Shown one piece after another: positions 18,461 to 26,473 of a stretch of 64,000 nucleotides of DNA. The translations under genes and the position numbers were made by a program. Position 1 is the stretch's first letter; the number at the start of each line of letters is the position of its first letter. A model generated the notes under the pieces. The model saw only the letters and a program-made list of their open reading frames with translations, did not search any database and was not told the DNA's origin. The stretch covers positions 1 through 64,000 of the forward strand of contig CAVVZZ010000011.1 of NCBI GenBank assembly GCA_963752915.1. The letters are read 5' to 3'. The DNA is from DATJPR01 sp963752915. Its GTDB lineage: Bacteria; Bacteroidota; Ignavibacteria; UBA10030; UBA6906.

Positions 18461-20521
18461 ATGAAGCGATTGATATTTCTCATCGTGCCGGCAAGGATGC
18501 TGTTCGTGGGCGCAGTGCTCGCTTTTCTTGCGCCGGGCCGCGGGGTTGCCCAGATCACATGGACCAATCACAGCACCCCCGTGCTCGGCCCCGGGCCGGC
18601 CTGGGCATCGTCCTGGGTGGCCTTCGCCTCGGTCATCGATCAAGACTCCCAGTATGTCATGTGGTACAGCGGCGCAGACAATACGAATGGCGTAAATGCC
18701 AGCGTCGGGCGAGCCACTTCATCCGATGGCCTGCACTGGACGAAGGACACGCTCAATCCGGTGATGCAGCACGGTTCTACCGCATGGGACGCCAAGGCCG
18801 CGTGGATCCCAAAGGTGCTGAAGATCGGCAACGCGTACACAATGTGGTATACGGGGTCGAGCTCTTCTGACGTCTGGCAGATCGGCCGGGCCACCTCGAT
18901 GGACGGCAGAGTGTGGGTGCGGGACACCACGAACCCCGTTATCCGGGTCGGTGCGCCCGGTCAATGGGACGCCGCTCTGGTGCACACCGGCAGCGTGCTC
19001 TTCGATGGTGCCACCTACCGGATGTGGTACACAGGGATGTCCCAGGGGTATGGTGTGGGCAGTGCCGGGATCGGCCTGGCGACCTCCACCGACGGCGTTC
19101 ACTGGATCAAGGACTCGCTCGATAATCCAGTCCTTGCGGCCGGGCCCGCCGGGGCATGGGATCAGCATGGTGTCGGAGAGTGCTCGGTGGTTTACGACAA
19201 GGGCAGCCAGCGCTACCTGATGTTTTACGATGGCAACGAGGTGGACTTTTTCCAGGGAACCTCCGGCATCGGCTATGCCTGGTCCGCGGACGGGATTCAC
19301 TGGATCAAATACGCCGGCAATCCGGTGCTCCCCAACAATATCCCGGGATCGTGGACCCCGGTGGCCAGTGCGCCGTTTGTGCTCCTCAGGGACTCCACCT
19401 TCCACATGTGGTACGCGGGAGAGGGACCTGGTCCTGGAGAATCAAACTCGATGGGATATGCCACATCCCCCAGGGTGTCGTCAATACCCACCACCGGTCT
19501 CCAGCTCTGGCTCAGGGCTGATGCAGGCGTCGACACACTCAACGGAAAGGTAAGCAGGTGGCATGACCAGAGTGGCAACGGCAACGATGCCGTTCAGCCG
19601 GACACAGCCCGCCAGCCGTTCCTGCAGGAAAACGTCGTCAACAGCAAACCCGCGCTGGGGTTTGATGGAGTAAACGACCGCCTGAGTTTCACGGGGACGA
19701 CGCGCATGACCCAGTTCACCATCTTCATTGTTCAGGCGATCGACTCCGGCGCCGCTGACGAGCATTACTATTACCCAATCACTCTCGGCGACTCGGCTCA
19801 AACGTATGGCCTCTCCATGCGCAATGGTTTTTCAGGCAATTCACCAGACGAGATCGACCCGTATCTGGACGAGAATAGTTGGGTTCGGGCAGTGGCGCCC
19901 GGGTCGGGGTGCGCTGCATTCGGTAGGTGGAACGTCATTTCTGTGATTACGAATACAAACATGTGGAACACCGCCATGCATGTCAACGGTGCTTCGGCAG
20001 GGGTAACAACCCAAGGGCCTTACAATACCGCTATCTCCGTGCCGCTCGGCACCACGACTGGCTCAGAGGAGTATGGCGGACTCGGGATGACGAAAGGTAA
20101 CCCGCTCGCCTACCTCATCGCGCGATTCCATGTCGCTGAGGTGCTCGTCTACAATTCAGCGCTCTCTGATTCGGCACGAATGGCGGTAGAGCAATACCTA
20201 ATGCAGAAATATCCAACGAGCACCGGAGTCCTTGGAATCAAACCGGCCCTTCTCCTTGGGACATTTTCACTTAACCAGAACTACCCCAATCCGTTCAATC
20301 CGACGACCTTCATCAATTATCAGTTGGGGGTGGCCAGCGATGTACGGCTCGGTGTCTATGACATTCTCGGCCGCGAGTTGGCGGTGCTGGTGAACGAGAG
20401 AAAAGCGCCCGGGTCATACTCTGTCAGGTTCGACGCAAGCGGATTGGCAAGCGGGATGTATTTCTACCGATTGCAGGCAGGGAGTTTTGTTCAGGCAAAG
20501 AAGATGCTCGTACTCAAATAG
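18461..20521 (+). CDS. type IX-secreted GH43/32-like propeller protein with LamG domain
   Basis: 686 residues; start ATG 18461 with GGAGG nine bases upstream. Residues 1-28 are a signal peptide. Residues ~30-350 form five repeats (MWYSGADNT..GRATSSDGLHWTKD) of the five-bladed propeller seen in GH43/GH32-type proteins and BNR-like sialidase relatives; catalytic acids could not be assigned. Residues ~360-590 form a LamG/concanavalin-like domain (LQLWLRADAGVDTLNGKVSR, WHDQSGNGNDA), likely for glycan binding. The C-terminal sorting domain is NYPNPFNPTTFINYQL ... LASGMYFYRLQAGSFVQAKKM. The gene follows a -24/-12 promoter and a sigma-54 activator gene, so it is a likely target. Base composition is higher in G+C than its neighbours (for example 18540-19480). 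A strong terminator follows. Confidence 0.85.
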   Translation: MKRLIFLIVPARMLFVGAVLAFLAPGRGVAQITWTNHSTPVLGPGPAWASSWVAFASVIDQDSQYVMWYSGADNTNGVNASVGRATSSDGLHWTKDTLNPVMQHGSTAWDAKAAWIPKVLKIGNAYTMWYTGSSSSDVWQIGRATSMDGRVWVRDTTNPVIRVGAPGQWDAALVHTGSVLFDGATYRMWYTGMSQGYGVGSAGIGLATSTDGVHWIKDSLDNPVLAAGPAGAWDQHGVGECSVVYDKGSQRYLMFYDGNEVDFFQGTSGIGYAWSADGIHWIKYAGNPVLPNNIPGSWTPVASAPFVLLRDSTFHMWYAGEGPGPGESNSMGYATSPRVSSIPTTGLQLWLRADAGVDTLNGKVSRWHDQSGNGNDAVQPDTARQPFLQENVVNSKPALGFDGVNDRLSFTGTTRMTQFTIFIVQAIDSGAADEHYYYPITLGDSAQTYGLSMRNGFSGNSPDEIDPYLDENSWVRAVAPGSGCAAFGRWNVISVITNTNMWNTAMHVNGASAGVTTQGPYNTAISVPLGTTTGSEEYGGLGMTKGNPLAYLIARFHVAEVLVYNSALSDSARMAVEQYLMQKYPTSTGVLGIKPALLLGTFSLNQNYPNPFNPTTFINYQLGVASDVRLGVYDILGRELAVLVNERKAPGSYSVRFDASGLASGMYFYRLQAGSFVQAKKMLVLK

Positions 20522-20567
20522 CGCATCAGTATTCACGAAGGAATACCCACAGGAGGGATCCGGCGTG

Positions 20568-20603
20568 CCACAGCCCGGGCAGCAATGCCCGGGCGTGGTT
20601 TTC
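20568..20603 (+). terminator. rho-independent terminator
   Basis: CCACAGCCCGGGCA pairs with TGCCCGGGCGTGG across a GCAA loop, followed by TTTT; 47 bases after the stop at 20521. Confidence 0.8.
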
Positions 20604-21293
20604 GAGAGTAGATTGCACGCGGCCTAACGAGCTACGTTGGGTGCGGTTCCAGTCCTACAACTTTGCGACGCCAATGCTTCCCTCTGTCTATGTGTCGAAG
20701 GCGAAGCAGGTGCTGTGTGAAGAAACTGTGCTGGATCGCCGTGTCAGCTCGACGACATGATGGATGGAACTACTCGCCCCTCAGGTCCAAGCAGGGAACG
20801 AAGAGTCATATCCTATTCCGCTTACTTTGATCCAACTCACTATACGAATTGGATCTGTCCAGGAATCATCGTTGCGGGAAATCCTTCCTGAATTCACTCC
20901 TGGTTCCCCGAGAGAATTCCCCATTAGTCTCGCCGATATCATTGTCACATCTTGCTTCGACATTACGTGTTTCTTAGAGAAGGGAGCATGGATTGTCTCG
21001 ACGCAGTCTCAAAATTACGGATCGCCTGTCGATCTCACTAAATAGCAGATTCTTTTCGATCCCACACATCCCTTCACAGAAGAAAATCGGGAGGGTCGTA
21101 AAGTTGGGATGCATAGCATACGTCCGCATCCCGACGATTCTTGATCTGTTGTTTCAGGACAAGAGTTCGCACCAGGGTTCCTTGAAGGGGAGTATGCTAA
21201 AGCTGTTCATGAATTAGTGGATCTCGTCATCGTTTAGTCTGATCGAGCAAGAATCTTTGGAGTGATCTCCGCCAACGAATTAGGAGCACTCAC
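20604..21293. other. gene-poor region
   Basis: About 690 bases. The small ORFs at 20764-21045 and 20993-21217 lack family features and ribosome binding sites. A TAGGAGCACT ribosome binding site at 21281-21290 belongs to the gene remnant that begins at 21294. Confidence 0.4.
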
Positions 21294-21475
21294 ATGATGA
21301 AAAAGTTTTTCCCGTTCTTTTCATGATTAGCGGGTTCTTTTCCGTTACAAGGGCCCAATGATCCAGTCAAACGGAACAGGAATGGGATTCGACCAAGCCT
21401 TCTATTATCACCGCCCTGTTAATGTCTTCGCCGCACATGGATATGGGCCTGTCCTGCTCGCGTGTGATGAATGAG
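21294..21475 (+). pseudogene. remnant of a secreted repeat-protein gene
   Basis: A ribosome binding site (TAGGAG) and ATG start a signal peptide that must be read through two frames: MMKKFFPFFS, then FMISGFFSVTRAQ, then IQSNGTGMG and NVFAAHGYG. With frame corrections it reads like the start of a propeller protein such as 12709 (signal peptide ending AQW, then NLFAGT-type repeats). Stops follow in all frames. The rest of the gene is gone. Confidence 0.45.
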
Positions 21476-21684
21476 AATTCCTTACTAGTTAAGAATTGAT
21501 TCTGAACCCCTCAGAATCTGGTATCTCAATTATTCGTATGCGCAGGAATCAGCCGATTGTTCGTCAGCAATCATCGCCGCCGTTTGTCCTCTTAGGAACC
21601 GCCTAATCCCTCACTGTGTTAAATTACCGTCGATTGCCGACGGCATGTGAGGGAGCCCCGCCCAGAGTCGAAACATCAGCAAGC

Positions 21685-21700
21685 TGGCCTTACCGCTGTC
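21685..21700 (+). promoter_or_regulatory. decayed sigma-54-like promoter
   Basis: TGGCCTTACCGCTGTC aligns, inside a homologous 5' flank, with the intact TGGCATTGCCGTTGCC at 49001 before the paralogous gene. The -24 GG is kept but the -12 TTGC has become CTGT, so function is doubtful. Confidence 0.4.
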
Positions 21701-21844
21701 ACAACGCACAATGACGTCTCTTGCTATAGTTCTGGCGCCGAGAGGGGGAAAGATCTCGATCCAATTGTAAATCGATTTGGGGGAACAACGTAGTTCAGCG
21801 ACCACGGGGTTGCCGCTGCAATCAGAACCATGAGAGGTGCCGCA

Positions 21845-24697
21845 ATGAGAGCCTTGCTTCATCTTCTCCTTCCAGCCGTCCTAGTTACCGGAGTTCTCTC
21901 ACCTCCCACCCTACAAGCCCAATCCCCACCCGCGGACTTTCATTTTTCTGCGACCAGCGGAGGCATTGCTCCATGGAGCGAGACGGTTCGAATAACGATC
22001 GACAGTGCCGGTCAAGCGAGCTACCTCCGTTCGAATTCGGGTGGCCCTCCAACCATCCTGTCCGAGAGCAGCTTCACAATCAACGCACCCGGCTTGCAGC
22101 AACTCTGGAAGACCATCCAGGACAGCGGTTTTTATTCCCTTAACCCCACATACATTGATTCGACGGTGTATGACGGCATGTTCGCGCGCATCTCCGTGAC
22201 TGCCAACGGGGCAACGAAACAGGTCAGGATCACGAACATCGCGCAACCCACGATCCAGGGGATCCTGGAGTCTCTCAATGCGCTCGTACCGGATAGCCTC
22301 CGCATCCCGTTCTCTCCTCCTCACCAATTTGATTACACCCCGCAAGATCCGTGCACCAGCTCGCCGGGAGCCGTAGGCAATTCGAAGATCGATGCTCGGA
22401 TTCGAAGCTCTCTCGATATCAAAGCCCGAATGTTTCCCGGCCCATACCCGCGCTCAATCGGCCGTGTTTCTGCGCTCGACGTTTCGCACCCCGGCACAGT
22501 GGTGGCGTACAATGAGACCTTGCAGGACGCCATCGCACGGGGGTGGGCGAATCTCACAAGCAAAGGAAACTATTTCGGGGATGCCGTATCGGTAACGGTA
22601 AACAACAAGAACCACCCGCCTCCTTCGAACACGATATCCATCACGTTGTTCCTGGAGTTCTGGGGGCCACTTGCCACCCAGGCCAACATAGATGCGATTG
22701 AGAAGGACATAGCCGCAAAATGGGACGGGGTCACAAACAGCGCGGGTCAAAAGGTACAGGTTGGATTCGTGGATCGCGCAAACACCTACGCCACATCGCC
22801 ACCCAACACACCGGGCTTTAATGAAATTGATCTTGTTCCGCTCGGTTCATATCGGAGCGATGCAATTGGCAAAGTGAACTCCGGAACGGGTTCGGGCACA
22901 TGGGAGGTGGGGCTCCCCGCTGGAAACTATGGGCATGAGGCAGGTCATCTGATGGGGCTCCCGGATCGTTACGATGACTATCATAAGCAGCCGGATGGTA
23001 GCTGGGTCGACGCCAGGACAGCCCAGTCCTATCCCAGTGATGATGCTTTCGCGAATTTCGTGCAGTCCAAGTATCCCGCCTATGACGTGAATGAGATTAA
23101 AGATCTTCTCAAGAAGAGCGACACCTATAGCATTCCGAGAAACGGCAGTGAAAACGATCTGATGGCCGACCCTGATAAGAAGCCGATACAGGCGGATATC
23201 GATCAAATCACTGCTCATCCGGGTTTGCTTGTATCAATACCTGCCGGGACCCCACTTGTCAACAGGGCAAACGCAGAGCAGGACCTTGTCGTGACTCATA
23301 GCGATTATGTCTACGCAGGACCCGGGGGACAACGGACATTGAACGGAGTCTATGCTGCCTGCGTCGATCATAACTCCGATATACCCTCAACTGGAAGTGT
23401 GTTTGATGTGGCCCCTCCCTTGAACCAGTGGACAGGCATCCGTGCCGCAGGATACCTGGCAAGCCTCCTGCATTACGTCGACAGTGCAGGACTGTTCTGC
23501 GATCTCGACTTCGCCACACAAGACGCAATTTGGAGGATCAGCAACAACTCAGGATTCTTCATCGATCCCGGAGAAGATTCTCTTCTTTCGGCCGCAGGGA
23601 TCAACCTTGCCGGACAGATATTGGACTTCCCACGCCTGGACAGAAACAGCTCTTCGGACACAACGTCGCACGTGTATCTTCCCGATGAGCTCTACGTGGC
23701 GGACATCGCGCCCACGATCGCATCAGGGCAGATCGGAATCGCGAACACCTTCAGTATGCGAGTTTCGCGCCCGCCGGGAGCGCCCGCACCAGTCGGATTT
23801 AGATGGAGTGCAACTGGTCCAGAGGGTGACAGTGTGGCAATTGCGGGTGCAGACTCTTCTGCCTCGCTGACACCGACGAAGAGCGGGATCTACCAGGTTT
23901 CTCTCAACGTCTCCTTCAACGATTCCCTGCACGGGCAAAAGACTTTCCGATCCGACCATCAAGCCCTCGTCATCGTGCCCGACAACTATACAGAGACGTT
24001 CGAACACCCTGGCCTCACGGATAAATATCCCTGGAAGAGTTATGGCGATGTACCGTGGACGATCTCCAACACCTTTCCTGAGACGGGAAGCTACTCTGCG
24101 CAACCCGGGCACGTAGCGAATGGTCAATCCTCAACCCTCGGCATTGATGTCTTATTCTCGAATGATGACAGCATGAGCTTCTCGATCCGAACTGTGACTG
24201 AGACGTTTTCTGATGGAGTGTTGTTCTCTATTGATAGCGTGGCAACTGCCTTCTTCGCTGGTAATTATGATTGGTTCATCCAGACCGACCGTGTGCCCGC
24301 AGGGAAGCATCGTCTTACCTGGACCTATTCAAAGAGGTCTGCGACGGCTGAGAGCTATGTGTGGCTGGACAATATCTTCTTTCCGGGAAACGTGGTTGTC
24401 ACTTCATCAGAGGAATCGGGACCGAAGATCCCGACCGTGTTTGCCCTTGAGCAGAACTATCCCAACCCCTTCAACCCGTCGACCACGATCGGATACGACT
24501 TGCCGAAAGCAACGCACGTGTTGCTCACGATCTTTAATACCCTAGGTCAGAGGGTCACAACGCTCGTCGACACAGATCAACCGGCAGGGAACTATCACGT
24601 GCAATTCGATGGGAAAGCACTGGCCAGTGGAGTGTACTTCTGTCGGATGCAAGCGGGACGTTTCGTCGACACGAAGAAGATTGTGCTGATGAAGTAA
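21845..24697 (+). CDS. type IX-secreted metzincin-like metalloprotease, paralogue 1
   Basis: 950 residues; start ATG 21845 chosen by alignment with the paralogue at 49136. Signal peptide MRALLHLLLPAVLVTG... ending LQAQ. An N-terminal beta domain (~30-155) resembles DUF6438. The protease domain contains YGHEAGHLMGLPDRYDDY, i.e. HExxHxxGxxD, and a later NDLMADP that can be the Met-turn: hallmark of metzincins. The middle contains NEPROSIN- or PKD-like beta domains (QLYVADIAP; SASLTPTKSGIYQVSL). Then a jelly-roll (YTETFEHPGLTDKYPWKSYG) and the sorting domain NYPNPFNPSTTIGYDLPKAT ... FCRMQAGRFVDTKKI. The 5' flank is also homologous to that of the paralogue. A tract of ~375 bases at 22540-22917 is almost identical to 49834-50209. 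It presumably degrades external protein. Confidence 0.85.
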   Translation: MRALLHLLLPAVLVTGVLSPPTLQAQSPPADFHFSATSGGIAPWSETVRITIDSAGQASYLRSNSGGPPTILSESSFTINAPGLQQLWKTIQDSGFYSLNPTYIDSTVYDGMFARISVTANGATKQVRITNIAQPTIQGILESLNALVPDSLRIPFSPPHQFDYTPQDPCTSSPGAVGNSKIDARIRSSLDIKARMFPGPYPRSIGRVSALDVSHPGTVVAYNETLQDAIARGWANLTSKGNYFGDAVSVTVNNKNHPPPSNTISITLFLEFWGPLATQANIDAIEKDIAAKWDGVTNSAGQKVQVGFVDRANTYATSPPNTPGFNEIDLVPLGSYRSDAIGKVNSGTGSGTWEVGLPAGNYGHEAGHLMGLPDRYDDYHKQPDGSWVDARTAQSYPSDDAFANFVQSKYPAYDVNEIKDLLKKSDTYSIPRNGSENDLMADPDKKPIQADIDQITAHPGLLVSIPAGTPLVNRANAEQDLVVTHSDYVYAGPGGQRTLNGVYAACVDHNSDIPSTGSVFDVAPPLNQWTGIRAAGYLASLLHYVDSAGLFCDLDFATQDAIWRISNNSGFFIDPGEDSLLSAAGINLAGQILDFPRLDRNSSSDTTSHVYLPDELYVADIAPTIASGQIGIANTFSMRVSRPPGAPAPVGFRWSATGPEGDSVAIAGADSSASLTPTKSGIYQVSLNVSFNDSLHGQKTFRSDHQALVIVPDNYTETFEHPGLTDKYPWKSYGDVPWTISNTFPETGSYSAQPGHVANGQSSTLGIDVLFSNDDSMSFSIRTVTETFSDGVLFSIDSVATAFFAGNYDWFIQTDRVPAGKHRLTWTYSKRSATAESYVWLDNIFFPGNVVVTSSEESGPKIPTVFALEQNYPNPFNPSTTIGYDLPKATHVLLTIFNTLGQRVTTLVDTDQPAGNYHVQFDGKALASGVYFCRMQAGRFVDTKKIVLMK
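22540..22917 (+). repeat. gene-conversion tract shared with 49834-50209
   Basis: By eye about eight mismatches in ~375 bases, compared with roughly 20 percent mismatches on both sides of the tract. It covers the region just before the HExxH zinc motif. Confidence 0.65.
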
Positions 24698-24822
24698 TCT
24701 CAGGTGATTGCAGCCCTAACTTACCTTTGCGGCTGTGTTTCATACCCTTTATGCGATTTGTAGACGGACAGAATCCTGAACAGCCGAATGAACAGCGCAC
24801 AGCCGGGCGCACCGGCAGCTGA
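24630..24822 (+). repeat. sorting-domain 3' cassette, copy 3 (diverged)
   Basis: The end of the protease gene and ~125 bases beyond it align with 9740-9975 and 11614-11838 (AATCTCAGGTGA, TTGCGGCTG, CAGCGCACAGCCGGGCGCACCGG). The downstream part overlaps the first codons of the Crp-family gene. Confidence 0.55.
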
Positions 24823-25420
24823 GGACCTCATACGACCCGGGCTAAGAAACGTTCTCATGAGTCAGGCTGGATTTAGCCCCGATGAATATGAATTCTATTG
24901 CAGTCTTCTGAAGAAGAGGATTGTCAAGAAGAAAGAACATTATCTCCAGGCGGGCGATGTCTCGCGGGCAACCGCATATGTGAACAGCGGTTGCCTCCGA
25001 CAATATATCATTGGCGACAATGAAAGGGAGATCATCATCCAGTTTGCTTTGGAGGATTGGTGGATTGGCGACCTGGAGAGCTTCCACTATGAAAAGCCTT
25101 CAATATTCCACATCCAGGCTCTCGAAGACAGCGAATTGATGCTCCTGTCGCGAGAGAATTTCCTGCGGGTGTGCGAGGAGTTGCCGAAGTACAAGACTTT
25201 CCATGACGAGAAGGTCCAGCGAAACCACTTCGCCACATTGAAACGGCTTTCCATTGCAAAACTCGGGACACCCGAAGAGAAGTATCTTCTTCTCATGAAG
25301 GATCAACCTCAGCTTTTTCAACGCGTTCCACTTCATTATATCGCTTCCTACCTCAGTATCGAGCCCGAATCACTCAGCCGCCTGCGAAAACGCCTCTCAG
25401 AGAAACCGAGAAAATTCTAA
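24788..25420 (+). CDS. Crp/Fnr-family transcriptional regulator
   Basis: 210 residues. An N-terminal cyclic-nucleotide-binding-fold domain (~20-140: KKKEHYLQAGDVSRATAYVN, GCLRQYI, IQFALEDWWIGDLESF, FHIQALEDSELMLL) precedes a C-terminal HTH (RVPLHYIASYLSIEPESLSR). This is the Bacteroidetes-type Crp family, in which the usual cAMP-binding arginine motif is absent. No FNR-type cysteine cluster was seen. The ATG at 24788 lies in a repeated 3' cassette from the preceding gene; a second ATG at 24857 would remove part of the first helix, so the long form is preferred without certainty. No clear ribosome binding site. It may regulate the adjacent cupin gene (inference). Confidence 0.88.
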   Translation: MNSAQPGAPAAEDLIRPGLRNVLMSQAGFSPDEYEFYCSLLKKRIVKKKEHYLQAGDVSRATAYVNSGCLRQYIIGDNEREIIIQFALEDWWIGDLESFHYEKPSIFHIQALEDSELMLLSRENFLRVCEELPKYKTFHDEKVQRNHFATLKRLSIAKLGTPEEKYLLLMKDQPQLFQRVPLHYIASYLSIEPESLSRLRKRLSEKPRKF

Positions 25421-25487
25421 CCAACGTCAAGGCATCGCGCGTCCTCCGTGGTGTATAATATCACCATCATCAGAACAGGAGGACATC

Positions 25488-25997
25488 ATGGATACACTGG
25501 TGCAAGAACCGGAAGCTCCGGCGCGGGTTAAATCCTCACAGTACAAGGTTTTAGGACCAGGAGAAGGCCTTCGACTCCTCTCAGGCCCTGGCCGGGATCT
25601 GATCTTCAAAGTGACGGGCCAGGATACGGGTGGAGCCTTCGATTACTTCATCGTTGAGGTGGGACCGAAAGGCGGCCCTCCATTGCATGTTCACCACAGG
25701 CAGGAGGAAACGATCCAGGTATTGAAAGGCCGGTATAAAATCAGGATTGGCGAAGAGATTTTTCACTTGACGGAAGGTGGCTTTGCGTATCTTCCGTCCA
25801 AAGTTCCGCACGCGTTCCTCAACTTGACAGATGAGCCAGGCGAGATAATTGTAGTCTATACCCCCGGGGGCGGACACAAGTTTTATGAAGAGTTCGGGCC
25901 GGCGGCCAGGAGTGGCCCACCTGACCCCAAGGTACTCGCCCCGCTCTTTGCGAAACATGGCATGACTCTCTTGGGACCACCGCTGAGCCCTGATTGA
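25488..25997 (+). CDS. cupin-domain protein
   Basis: 169 residues; start ATG 25488 with AGGAGG at about 25477-25482. A single cupin_2 barrel covers ~50-130 with the metal-ligand motifs PPLHVHHRQEE (HxHxxxxE) and VPHAFLNL, plus PGEIIVVYTPGGGHKFYEE. Members bind a divalent metal and act as dioxygenases, isomerases or ligand sensors; nothing specifies the substrate here. There is no signal peptide. TATAAT at 25454-25459 could be a -10 element, though no matching -35 was found. The gene follows the Crp-family gene by 67 bases. Confidence 0.88.
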   Translation: MDTLVQEPEAPARVKSSQYKVLGPGEGLRLLSGPGRDLIFKVTGQDTGGAFDYFIVEVGPKGGPPLHVHHRQEETIQVLKGRYKIRIGEEIFHLTEGGFAYLPSKVPHAFLNLTDEPGEIIVVYTPGGGHKFYEEFGPAARSGPPDPKVLAPLFAKHGMTLLGPPLSPD

Positions 25998-26165
25998 GTC
26001 TGGCGGTAGGGTCACCCTGTATGTCCAGGTCGGTAGGCCCCATTCTTCCGAAATGTGGTCCGGAATGCATGCAGAGACGTTTCTCGCCGTAACCCCTAGT
26101 GTGCATTACGACGGAAATTCTGACTAGGACGTTGTTCGAGGTATGGAGCCTCTCGCGGAGTTGAG

Positions 26166-26200
26166 AATGCCCTTGTGCATACAGGGGCATTTTCATTTTT
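26166..26200 (+). terminator. rho-independent terminator; rest of the 25998-26473 gap empty
   Basis: AATGCCCTTG pairs with CAGGGGCATT across a six-base loop, followed by TTCATTTTT. It lies 168 bases after the cupin gene. No other feature was seen in 25998-26473 except GAGAGG at 26461, the ribosome binding site of the next gene. Confidence 0.7.
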
Positions 26201-26473
26201 GCACACATGCTGTACGTGTAATCGTACTCTCCCATCCCCTGCGTGCCTGTCTCCTCGGTAGTCCTAACAGGTTGATCGCTCTCTAGTTCTTCTGGTTGAG
26301 GGCGCGGACGAAGATCTTTCTGAACCCAGGAGAACGATCATTCGCGCTTTTGCGAGACCGCAATTCTGCGTAACTTTCGCATCGACTATGCGGCCCTGGT
26401 CCGCTGCACATCGACGCTATAGCCGCTCACGTGGTCGTTGAGATCATTCCCACCTGTTACGAGAGGTTCGCTC

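Noticed and set aside
18719..19405. 228-residue minus-strand ORF
   Set aside because: Antisense to the G+C-rich glycosidase-like gene; rich in Gly, His and Arg with no family pattern.
20764..21217. Two overlapping small ORFs
   Set aside because: No initiation signals, no conserved features and mutual overlap in different frames.
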